5,173 bases of DNA, taken from positions 1-5,173 of the forward strand of contig JAOACN010000568.1 of NCBI GenBank assembly GCA_026417815.1. The letters run 5' to 3'. Source of the DNA: Chloroflexaceae bacterium (GTDB taxonomy: Bacteria > Chloroflexota > Chloroflexia > Chloroflexales > Chloroflexaceae). The translations under genes and the position numbers were made by a program. Of the stretch, positions 1 to 5,144 are shown piece by piece. Every line of letters starts with the position of its first letter. Positions within the stretch are counted from its first letter, which is position 1. The notes under the pieces are model-generated. The model searched no databases. It saw nothing but the letters and a program-made list of their open reading frames with translations, and had not been told where the DNA came from.

Positions 1-31
1 CCCGGCGGGCCGTCTCTACGCGCTTGCCGCC

Positions 32-781
32 TCAGCGCAGTTCGTAGGTGACCTGGATCTGCGCGGTAACGGTCTGTTCGCCAGGTTGCACCGGCACCGG
101 CGCGCCAGCCTGCGCGGCCTCGTCGCGCATCATTGCCGGCAGGGGCGTAATGGCGCCGACACTCTCGGTAATGATCAGCACGTTGCCGAGCGCAGCCCCG
201 CCAGCGCGGGCGTACTGCTCGGCCCGGGCGCGCGCGTCGGCCATCGCCGCGTCGCGGGCCTGCGCCCGGGCGGCCCCGGGATCGCTCAGGCCGAAGCTGA
301 TGCCATAGACGCGGTTGGCGCCAACCTGCACCACCTGGTCGAGCAGAGCGCCGGCCTGCGCCAGATCACGGATCGTAACCTGTACCATGTTGCTCACCGT
401 GTAGCCGGTGATGGTGCGACCTTCGTTAGCATACGTGGCGTAGATGTTAAAATTGCTGGTCTGGATGTCTTTCTCAGCCACGCCAAGGGCCTTGAGCTGG
501 TCAATGATGGCCTGGGCCTGCGCGGTATTTTGCGCCAGGGCCTCCTGAGTCGTCGGGGCGCTGGTTTCGACGCCCAGATGCACCACGGCCAGGTCGGGGG
601 TGACGCGCACTTCGCCCTGGCCGGTCACGGTGACCTGCCGCATACCGGGTACGCCGATGTTCTGGGCCTGGGCCGGAGCGGGGCGCGCGAAGGCGAGGCC
701 GGCCAGGGCGCCAATCGCCAGCACGGCCACAAGCAACGCGCCAGCCAGCACGCCAATAAGGGTAGGATTGCGAGTATCCAT
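32..781 (-). CDS. SIMPL (DUF541) domain protein, secreted or membrane-anchored
   Basis: The product is 249 aa. Residues 1-8 (MDTRNPTL) form a short N-region, residues 9-31 are a strongly hydrophobic helix, and PAPAQAQ (about 34-40) resembles a signal-peptidase site, so the protein is probably exported or held by an N-terminal anchor. The rest matches the SIMPL/DUF541 family: VTVTGQGEVRVTPDLAVVHLGV (about 50-71, written here as the core motif TGQGEV...TPDLA...LGV), the alanine-rich helix with L96 and IQTSNF (106-111), GYTVSN (126-131), GANRVYGISF (154-163), a charged Ala/Arg helix (171-193), and a terminal beta strand after PGEQTVTA. Length is usual for the family. The periplasmic role of the family is poorly defined; members have been linked to stress tolerance and cell-surface structures, and no enzymatic activity can be assigned. 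The start at 781 is chosen because AGGAG lies 7 nt upstream; the frame stays open to 985, but that extension is Pro/Arg-rich and would bury the signal peptide. Confidence 0.9.
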   Translation of the reverse strand: MDTRNPTLIGVLAGALLVAVLAIGALAGLAFARPAPAQAQNIGVPGMRQVTVTGQGEVRVTPDLAVVHLGVETSAPTTQEALAQNTAQAQAIIDQLKALGVAEKDIQTSNFNIYATYANEGRTITGYTVSNMVQVTIRDLAQAGALLDQVVQVGANRVYGISFGLSDPGAARAQARDAAMADARARAEQYARAGGAALGNVLIITESVGAITPLPAMMRDEAAQAGAPVPVQPGEQTVTAQIQVTYELR

Positions 782-788
782 AGGTGTA

Positions 789-793
789 CTCCT
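789..793 (-). promoter_or_regulatory. Ribosome binding site of the SIMPL gene
   Basis: AGGAG on the minus strand, 7 nt before the ATG at 781. It decides the start against the longer open frame that reaches 985. Confidence 0.75.
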
Positions 794-924
794 GCGTAAG
801 GCGAGCAATGCCCGCGGATAGTCTGTCGTCAAGAGTACAACGTTGGCTCGGGCGCAAAAGTTCCCGGTTGCAGAGGGATAGGGCGACCTGCTAGTCCCAC
901 GTCCCCGCAACGCGGGCGGCCCCA

Positions 925-1045
925 CTGCCGGGCAGCGGAAGCCGGGAGAAAGCGGATTTCGCTGCGCCCCTGTGCCCGCGAGCACCCCCCTGCCGGGCAG
1001 CGGAAGCCGGGGAAAGCGGATTTTGCTGCGCCCCTGCCCGCGGGC
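925..1045. repeat. 65-nt-period direct repeat, two units, hairpin-forming
   Basis: Unit 1 (925-983) and unit 2 (990-1045) both begin CTGCCGGGCAGCGGAAGCC and end in CCCGCG(A/G)GC. They differ by a 1-nt and a 2-nt indel and about two substitutions. A partial further unit may precede them (about 912-924). Each unit can fold: in unit 1 GCAGCG (932-937) pairs with CGCTGC (960-965), or CGGGCA (929-934) with TGCCCG (973-978); in unit 2 CGGGCAG (994-1000) pairs with CTGCCCG (1034-1040). It lies between the phospholipase stop and the SIMPL start, both minus strand, so it could limit read-through, but no T-run follows the stems and a simple rho-independent terminator is not supported. Confidence 0.75.
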
Positions 1046-1061
1046 GGACCGTGGCGGCCCT

Positions 1062-2150
1062 TCAGGCCCTGCGGCTGTTCAGAGCGCGCAGGGCGTCGGT
1101 GCGCCCCTGGGCGAAGAGGCGATGATGGTTGACGCTCTCATAGTCAATGATCCAGTCGAGAGGCATCAGAGACGGGGGCGCGATCACCGTTGGCAGGGCG
1201 ATGGGCCGGGGCGCGGGGCCGGGAGGCAGTTCCAGGCCGGCGGCGCGCAGGCGCGCCATGGCCTCGGCGAGGCGGTTGCGCTGCTCCAGGGCCTCGAAGG
1301 CCACGCGATAGGACGCCAGGAGCGCCCAGTCGAGGGCCAGGGTCGCGGCCTGCACGAGATCGCCTGGCGCGGCAACCGAGGCGCTGTCGGAGGAAGGATT
1401 CCAGGGCGTCATCATCACCACCAGGATATCGAGCTCATCCTCGCCGGCCAGGTCAATCACCGGGTCGAGGGGCGTATTGGCGATCACCGCCCCGTCCCAG
1501 TACTTGCGCTGGCCAATCTCGGTCCAGGGATAGACGATCGGAATGCTGCACGAAGCCAGGAGGTGATCGATGCCGATGGTCTGGGCGGGGCGACCCTGGA
1601 GCGGGCGGTTGCAGAAGACCTCGAGGGCGCCGCTCTGCAACTCAGTGGCGGTGATCAGCAGGGCGGGCGCGTCGGGGCCGTTGATGCGTGGAAAGTCCAT
1701 CCAGGCGGCGAGGGTATGGCGCCAGGGGGTGGTATCGAGCAGACCGCGGAAGGGCCGGGCGCGAAACAGGGCGCCAAAGCGTTGCAACAGGCTCTCGGCG
1801 CTCCGGGTACGTTCCGCGGGGGGCAGGGCATAGCGGCTGGCCCCGCCGCGGGCCTGCGAGGTCAGCACGTTGCGCAGGAGAAAGCGCAGCAGCGGGCGGG
1901 TTACCGGCGGCAGGTCGTGGGAGAGGCGATGCACATCCTCGGTATGCATCCGCAGCCACAACTCGCGCAGGCGGGCCACGGGCAGCCCGGAGGCCAGCGC
2001 CGCGGCATTGATTGCGCCAATGGAGGTGCCGGCGACGATGTCGGGGCCGCGGCCATCCTCCATCCAGCCTGTTTCGACCAGCGCCTCGATGACGCCGACG
2101 TGGTAGGCGCCGCGGGCGCCGCCGCCGGAGAGAACCAGGGCTTTTTTCAT
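1062..2150 (-). CDS. Patatin-like phospholipase
   Basis: The product is 362 aa, predicted to be a serine acyl hydrolase acting on phospholipid or other acyl-ester bonds. The patatin domain occupies about residues 1-222. It opens with KKALVLSGGGARGAYHVGV, which contains the oxyanion-hole loop GGGARG (9-14). The nucleophile elbow is GTSIG (41-45) with Ser43, the conserved block ASCSIPIVYP is at 199-208, and the catalytic Asp is in DGA (219-221, Asp219). All dyad elements are intact. Residues 223-362 continue with NTPLDPVIDLAG and a variable helical tail. There is no signal peptide or clear membrane segment, so it is probably cytoplasmic or peripherally membrane-bound. The start at 2150 is chosen because family members begin almost directly with this beta strand; an in-frame ATG at 2219 would add 23 low-complexity residues and has no Shine-Dalgarno sequence. 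The chosen start itself has only a weak GAG about 6 nt upstream. The physiological substrate cannot be deduced. Confidence 0.92.
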   Translation of the reverse strand: MKKALVLSGGGARGAYHVGVIEALVETGWMEDGRGPDIVAGTSIGAINAAALASGLPVARLRELWLRMHTEDVHRLSHDLPPVTRPLLRFLLRNVLTSQARGGASRYALPPAERTRSAESLLQRFGALFRARPFRGLLDTTPWRHTLAAWMDFPRINGPDAPALLITATELQSGALEVFCNRPLQGRPAQTIGIDHLLASCSIPIVYPWTEIGQRKYWDGAVIANTPLDPVIDLAGEDELDILVVMMTPWNPSSDSASVAAPGDLVQAATLALDWALLASYRVAFEALEQRNRLAEAMARLRAAGLELPPGPAPRPIALPTVIAPPSLMPLDWIIDYESVNHHRLFAQGRTDALRALNSRRA

Positions 2151-2209
2151 TGGCGGCTCAAGGGTGGCCTGGCAGGGCGCAGCCCTCCCAGACCCTCCCG
2201 ATGAAACAG

Positions 2210-2229
2210 CGTTTGTCATGGTACAAACG
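2210..2229. promoter_or_regulatory. Possible operator: 20-bp inverted repeat CGTTTGT-N6-ACAAACG
   Basis: CGTTTGT (2210-2216) and ACAAACG (2223-2229) are perfect inverted arms around CATGGT. It sits about 60 bp upstream of the phospholipase start, in a divergent spacer, and its AT-richer arms stand out from the GC-rich surroundings. On the minus strand TACCAT overlaps the site and could be a -10 hexamer, with TTGCGG 15 nt upstream as a poor -35. A dimeric regulator site is an inference; chance is not excluded. Confidence 0.3.
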
Positions 2230-2284
2230 TCAGGGTAGCCGCAATTTCGCCGGGGTTGCGGGCAAGGGCGGGGCGAACCCTGTA

Positions 2285-2304
2285 GCGCAACCCATAGGTT
2301 GCGC
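2285..2304. repeat. GCGCAACC-CATA-GGTTGCGC hairpin, copy 1
   Basis: A perfect 8-bp stem (2285-2292 with 2297-2304) with a 4-nt loop CATA. The same stem sequence, one pair shorter and with a different loop, recurs at 4001-4019, and both are followed by GC(C/A)CCG-like sequence, so this is a recurring element rather than a chance hairpin. Confidence 0.65.
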
Positions 2305-2333
2305 CCCCGTTGGGGGGGGAGGGACCGGGCGCC

Positions 2334-2393
2334 CTCCCCCGGCGGGGGAGAGTTGGGGAGGGGGCGGAGGTTTAGCGAAAAACTTGTTTACGG
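2334..2393. repeat. C/G-tract spacer repeat with CCGTAAACAA end, copy A
   Basis: Read on the minus strand, this runs CCGTAAACAA (2393-2384), TTTCGCT (2380-2374), a C-rich stretch with CCCCCTCCCCAAC (2364-2352), then the hairpin CTCCCCC-GCC-GGGGGAG (2350-2334). The first half matches plus-strand 4929-4949 and the second half matches plus-strand 5145-5173 (26 of 29 positions). It is therefore an interspersed repeat. It encodes nothing obvious. Confidence 0.65.
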
Positions 2394-2482
2394 ACCAGTA
2401 AGTGCGGCGAACGCCGGGTTCTCGCTATGTCATATCAGACGGTCATACGCATGGCACACAACGCCGCGATGCAAACCGGCCC

Positions 2483-2532
2483 CCGTACGGCCGCAGCGCG
2501 CTGCGGCCGTACGGCCGCAACGCGCTGCGGCC
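2483..2532. repeat. 32-bp perfect palindrome within a 24-bp tandem duplication
   Basis: Bases 2483-2514 are a perfect palindrome, centred between 2498 and 2499, with half-site CCGTACGGCCGCAGCG. Overlapping it, the 24-nt unit beginning GTACGGCCGCA occurs twice in tandem (2485-2508 and 2509-2532) with a single G/A difference (2496 versus 2520). The second unit is itself a near-palindrome (GGCCGCA at 2513-2519, TGCGGCC at 2526-2532). It ends 34 bp before the GH1 start codon, so it would lie in the leader RNA or at the promoter of that gene. Confidence 0.85.
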
Positions 2533-2553
2533 CTGCGCGCCTATGTTCACCTC

Positions 2554-2557
2554 AGGT
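2554..2557 (+). promoter_or_regulatory. Weak ribosome binding site of the GH1 gene
   Basis: AGGT ends 9 nt before the ATG at 2567. It supports 2567 over the in-frame ATG at 2543, which has no purine-rich site. Confidence 0.45.
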
Positions 2558-2566
2558 AGAAACACA

Positions 2567-3934
2567 ATGACTCACCTCACCTTCCCGCCCGGCTTCGTGT
2601 GGGGCGCGGCGACGGCGGCCTACCAGATCGAGGGCGCCTGGAACGAAGACGGCCGGGGCGAAAGTATCTGGGACCGCTTCGCCCACACGCCGGGCAAGAT
2701 CGCCGACGGCTCGACCGGCGACGTCGCCTGCGATCACTACCATCGCTGGCGAGAAGACGTCGAGCACATGGCCGCGCTGGGGCTAAAGAGCTACCGCTTC
2801 AGCATCGCCTGGCCGCGCATTTTGCCGACCGGCGCTCCGCCGCTCAACGAGAAGGGGGTGGATTTTTACCGCCGCCTGATTGCCGCGCTCAACGAGCGTG
2901 GCATCATACCCAATGTCACCCTCTATCACTGGGACCTGCCGCAGGCCCTGGAGGACAGAGGCGGCTGGGCCAACCGCGACACGGCCCTGCGCTTCGCCGA
3001 GTACGCCGCGCTGCTGTTCCGCCGCCTGGGCGCCGACGTGCCGCTGTGGGTGACCCACAACGAGCCGTTCATCCAGACCTTCTACGGCTACGCCACGGGC
3101 GAATACGCCCCGGGCCGGCGCAATCCCTGGGTCATGCTCAGCGTGGCCCACCACCTGCTGCTCTCGCACGGGCTGGCGGGGCAGGCCTTCCGGGCTGAGT
3201 TTCCCCCGGGCACCGGGGGGGAGACCTCGCGCCCCCGGATCGGGATCGTGCTGATCCTCTGGCCGCACCATCCGGCCTCGCCATACCCCTGGGACGCGCG
3301 GGCCAGCCGCTTCGCCGACGGGGCCACCAACCGCCTGTTTCTGGAGCCGTTGTTTCGCGGGCGCTACCCCGAGGATGTGCTGCGCCACTTCGCCTGGCGC
3401 GGCATCCGTCCCGCCATACGGCCCGGAGATCTCGAGGTGATCAGTGTTCCGATTGATTTTCTCGGTCTCAACACCTATTCGCGGCTGGTGACCCAGTTCT
3501 ACCCGCTCGACCTGATCAGCGGCGCGCGGCAGGTGGCGCCCTCGGGGCCGGCCACGGCGATGGGCTGGGAGATCTACCCGCCGTGCATCATCGAGACGCT
3601 GCGGCAGGCGCGGGCCTATACATCCGTGCCGCTCTACATCACCGAAAACGGCGCGGCCTTCGACGATGTCATTGCGGCTGACGGCAGCGTCAACGATGAC
3701 GCGCGCGTCGCCTACTTGCGCGAGCACATCGCCATGGCGCACCGGGCCATCGAGGAGGGGATCGACCTGCGCGGCTACTACGTCTGGACGTTACTGGACA
3801 ACTTCGAGTGGTCGCACGGCTTCAGCAAGCGTTTCGGGCTGCTCTACACCGATTACGCCAGCGGGCGGCGCATCTGGAAGCGTTCGGCGCACTGGTACCG
3901 AGAGGTAATTGCCCGGAACGGGATCGAGGTGTGA
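2567..3934 (+). CDS. Family 1 glycoside hydrolase, beta-glucosidase type
   Basis: The product is 455 aa, a usual full length for GH1. It should hydrolyse beta-glucosides or related beta-glycosides (for example cello-oligosaccharides) by the retaining mechanism. The N-terminal GH1 signature FVWGAATAAYQIEGA is at 10-24, with the sugar-binding Gln20. The block TLYHWDLPQAL (118-128) supplies His121 and Trp122. The acid/base is Glu166 in THNEP (163-167) and the nucleophile is Glu360 in ITENG (358-362). WTLLDNFEW (407-415) supplies Trp407, Glu414 and Trp415; the Glu-Trp pair is typical of enzymes acting on unphosphorylated glucosides rather than 6-phosphoglucosides. There is no signal peptide, so it is probably cytoplasmic. 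The usual TFNEPW is THNEPF here and AYGFSKRFG is SHGFSKRFG, both modest variations. No transporter or sugar regulator is adjacent. The start at 2567 places the signature at the expected distance from the N-terminus; the frame is open from 2402, but that extension only translates the upstream repeat (PYGRSALRPYGRNALRP). Confidence 0.96.
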   Translation: MTHLTFPPGFVWGAATAAYQIEGAWNEDGRGESIWDRFAHTPGKIADGSTGDVACDHYHRWREDVEHMAALGLKSYRFSIAWPRILPTGAPPLNEKGVDFYRRLIAALNERGIIPNVTLYHWDLPQALEDRGGWANRDTALRFAEYAALLFRRLGADVPLWVTHNEPFIQTFYGYATGEYAPGRRNPWVMLSVAHHLLLSHGLAGQAFRAEFPPGTGGETSRPRIGIVLILWPHHPASPYPWDARASRFADGATNRLFLEPLFRGRYPEDVLRHFAWRGIRPAIRPGDLEVISVPIDFLGLNTYSRLVTQFYPLDLISGARQVAPSGPATAMGWEIYPPCIIETLRQARAYTSVPLYITENGAAFDDVIAADGSVNDDARVAYLREHIAMAHRAIEEGIDLRGYYVWTLLDNFEWSHGFSKRFGLLYTDYASGRRIWKRSAHWYREVIARNGIEV

Positions 3935-4000
3935 TCAAGGGGTGGGAAAAGGGGGGCGCGCCTCCGGGCGGGGAGATGGGGAAACCCGCTTGCCAGGGTA

Positions 4001-4019
4001 CGCAACCTGGAGGGTTGCG
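4001..4019. repeat. CGCAACC-TGGAG-GGTTGCG hairpin, copy 2
   Basis: A perfect 7-bp stem (4001-4007 with 4013-4019) with a 5-nt loop. It lies 67 bp after the GH1 stop codon and shares its stem with the hairpin at 2285-2304. Possible roles are a transcription stop or a remnant of a dispersed repeat. Confidence 0.6.
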
Positions 4020-4042
4020 CCACCCGCTGCTTCACCACCGCT

Positions 4043-4128
4043 CCTCACCCTCCCCCGCCTCGCTGCACTCGGCGCCCCCTCCCTCTCCACCTGCGGTGGA
4101 GAGGGAGGGGGCTGGGGGGAGGGTGAGG
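4043..4128. repeat. Nested double-hairpin repeat element
   Basis: The outer arms CCTCACCCTCCCCC (4043-4056) and GGGGGAGGGTGAGG (4115-4128) are perfectly inverted over 14 bp. Inside them, 4075-4091 (CCCCCTCCCTCTCCACC) and 4095-4111 form a perfect 17-bp stem with a 3-nt loop TGC. The element is followed by TGAGGACC (4124-4131). The inner stem and the TGAGGACC tail recur at 5039-5084. It could act as a two-way transcription stop for the convergent genes. Confidence 0.8.
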
Positions 4129-4139
4129 ACCACTTCCCA

Positions 4140-4580
4140 TCACACAAGATGCGAATAATCAGCCGAGGAGGGCGTTTCGGGGGGCGGGGCGAGCTGGGAG
4201 GCCAGGCCCTCTTCGACGGCGACGGCCGCGATGGGCAGCAGCGGCACCATCGCCAGGTTGTAGCGCTCAGCCGCGGCGCCCTGCAGGCGCAGCACCTTCT
4301 GGCCGAAGAAGATCACCGCCGGAAGCATGGCCGGAACCACGCCCAGCACCAGCACCCGTGGGAGCCAGCGTTCGCGCGGCAGCCGGCCAAGTAGCGCCTG
4401 AATGAGCGTGCTGATCGCCAGGGTGTTGAAGACGAGCCGGGTATGTTCCGCGGTGCTCTCGTCGCGGAGGCTCAGGTAGGGGATCTTGGGCCAGAACTGT
4501 TTGCTGTTGCCATGGAGGATGACCATCACCACCATGTTCATCAGCACGAAAACGACACGGTCAAGCACTGCGCGCCACAT
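4140..4580 (-). CDS. Small integral membrane protein, unknown function
   Basis: The product is 146 aa and I do not recognise its family. Four hydrophobic segments can be seen at about residues 8-23 (RVVFVLMNMVVMVILHG region), 49-65, 73-93 (LPRVLVLGVVPAMLPAVIFFG region) and 107-123. Between the first two is a polar stretch, GNSKQFWPKIPYLSLRDEST (24-43), with several aromatic and charged residues; positively charged RLPRERWLPR (66-75) separates segments two and three. The tail APPPETPSSADYSHLV is polar and probably disordered. The gene is real rather than chance: GAGGAGGG lies 7 nt before the ATG, the hydrophobic pattern is regular, and the opposite-strand frames give only low-complexity peptides. 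It converges on the GH1 gene and has no same-strand partner in the window. No catalytic or binding motif is visible, so no function is proposed. Confidence 0.72.
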   Translation of the reverse strand: MWRAVLDRVVFVLMNMVVMVILHGNSKQFWPKIPYLSLRDESTAEHTRLVFNTLAISTLIQALLGRLPRERWLPRVLVLGVVPAMLPAVIFFGQKVLRLQGAAAERYNLAMVPLLPIAAVAVEEGLASQLAPPPETPSSADYSHLV

Positions 4581-4587
4581 CGGGCAT

Positions 4588-4595
4588 CCCTCCTC
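4588..4595 (-). promoter_or_regulatory. Strong ribosome binding site of the membrane protein gene
   Basis: GAGGAGGG on the minus strand, 7 nt before the ATG at 4580. Another ATG directly after it (4587) is in a different frame and too close to the site to be used, so the site supports 4580 and the gene call. Confidence 0.75.
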
Positions 4596-4745
4596 TTCGC
4601 GGGTAGGGCGGGGTCGCCGGCAACCCCGGACTTCTCCGACTATACGCCGCGCGGGGCGGGGAACCGGTAAAGACCCGCCTACCGGGGATTGCGGTCCGCC
4701 AACCGTGGCGCATCTGTAATGAGCGGCCCCTTGACCGTGACAGAC

Positions 4746-4769
4746 GTTTTCCTTTCAAGAAGGGGAAAC
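4746..4769 (+). other. 10-bp RNA hairpin with CAAG loop
   Basis: GTTTTCCTTT (4746-4755) pairs with AAGGGGAAAC (4760-4769) around the loop CAAG, using two G-U pairs. The wobbles pair only in plus-strand RNA and become A-C mismatches in the other strand, which hints at a plus-strand transcript. GAAAC-TG-GTTTC overlaps its right arm (4765-4776), so it may instead be part of a protein-binding site. Confidence 0.35.
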
Positions 4770-4815
4770 TGGTTTCAGGGCCGCTGCGAGATCCGTTTCC
4801 GACGATGGAGTTTGT

Positions 4816-4833
4816 GGGGGCGTGGCCGCCCCC
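4816..4833. other. GC-rich stem-loop
   Basis: GGGGGCG (4816-4822) and CGCCCCC (4827-4833) form a perfect 7-bp stem with a TGGC loop. There is no T-run on either side, so a terminator is not supported. Confidence 0.45.
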
Positions 4834-4913
4834 GAGGTGTTGTTGCGTTGGTGCTGGCACCTAAGCCGCATGCACCAGGGAATTGTCTGGGGTCCGGGGC
4901 GTGTCCCGAGGAA

Positions 4914-4967
4914 TGAGGACCACGTAGCCCGTAAACAAAATCTTTCGCTGAACCCCCACCCCCTTCC
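4914..4967. repeat. Spacer repeat with TGAGGACC and CCGTAAACAA, copy B
   Basis: TGAGGACC (4914-4921) is followed by CCGTAAACAA (4929-4938), TTTCGCT (4943-4949) and a C-tract. The CCGTAAACAA to C-tract part matches the minus strand of 2393-2360, so the two copies are inverted relative to each other. Confidence 0.6.
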
Positions 4968-4971
4968 TTCT

Positions 4972-5138
4972 CAGGTGTAGGGTTTTCCGGCACATCCTCG
5001 CGTCGCATTCGCCATCTGGCGCATCAGGACGCCCAACTCCCCCTCTCCACCTACGGTGGAGAGGGGGGCAGGGGGGTGAGGACCGAAATCGCATTGGAAT
5101 ACCAAAAACCCGTTCTCGCTCGAAAAACTCTACACCTG
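4972..5138. repeat. 167-bp segment with 17-bp imperfect terminal inverted repeats
   Basis: CAGGTGTAGGGTTTTCC (4972-4988) and GAAAAACTCTACACCTG (5122-5138) are inverted and match at 15 of 17 positions. They enclose the hairpin at 5039-5067. The layout resembles a non-autonomous miniature element, but I see no clear target-site duplication and no related transposase in the window. Confidence 0.4.
5039..5084. repeat. CCCCCTCTCCACC hairpin with TGAGGACC tail, second copy
   Basis: CCCCCTCTCCACC (5039-5051) and GGTGGAGAGGGGG (5055-5067) form a perfect 13-bp stem with loop TAC, followed by a G-tract and TGAGGACC (5077-5084). This is the same module as the inner stem and tail of the element at 4043-4128, here without the outer left arm. 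Confidence 0.75.
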
Positions 5139-5144
5139 CGAGCA

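Larger units (their letters stand above)
2151..2566. other. Divergent intergenic spacer, repeat-rich, no gene
   Basis: These 416 bases separate the start codons of the minus-strand phospholipase and the plus-strand GH1 gene, so promoters for both should lie here. I could not find a convincing -35/-10 pair on either strand. The spacer holds, in order, a small AGGGC-gca-GCCCT hairpin (2174-2186), a 20-bp inverted repeat (2210-2229), a GCGCAACC hairpin (2285-2304), a G-tract (2312-2329), a C/G-tract repeat module (about 2334-2393) and a palindromic tandem duplication (2483-2532). Confidence 0.8.
3935..4139. other. Convergent intergenic spacer between GH1 and the membrane protein
   Basis: About 205 bases between two convergent stop codons. 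It holds the CGCAACC hairpin at 4001-4019 and the nested hairpin element at 4043-4128. Transcription from both sides should end here, but neither stem is followed by a clear T-run on either strand. Confidence 0.7.

Noticed and set aside
86..799. Long plus-strand open frame opposite the SIMPL gene
   Set aside because: Composition-driven shadow: the minus strand encodes a coherent family member with signal peptide and ribosome binding site, while this frame shows no recognisable domain.
804..832. TTGACG (minus strand, 832-827) as a -35 for the SIMPL gene
   Set aside because: The hexamer 17 nt downstream is ATTGCT, which matches the -10 consensus at only two positions.
782..985. N-terminal extension of the SIMPL protein
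   Set aside because: The added 68 residues are low-complexity, would precede the signal peptide, and lack a ribosome binding site, unlike the start at 781.
32..2150. SIMPL and phospholipase genes as an operon
   Set aside because: A 280-bp spacer with a hairpin-forming repeat separates them and their families have no established functional link.
972..2204. 410-codon plus-strand open frame opposite the phospholipase
   Set aside because: Its translation is Gly/Ala/Gln/Arg-rich without motifs, and it runs through the 65-nt repeat; the minus strand has intact patatin motifs.
2402..2566. N-terminal extension of GH1 including PYGRSALRPYGRNALRP
   Set aside because: It merely translates the palindromic tandem repeat; GH1 proteins begin close to the FVWGAATA motif.
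2783..3742. 319-codon minus-strand open frame opposite GH1
   Set aside because: Long antisense frames are expected in GC-rich genes; the plus strand has every GH1 catalytic block.
4043..5084. Recurring TGAGGACC and CCTCTCCACC units as a CRISPR array
   Set aside because: Only two or three degenerate copies at irregular spacing with no uniform spacers, and no cas gene in the window.
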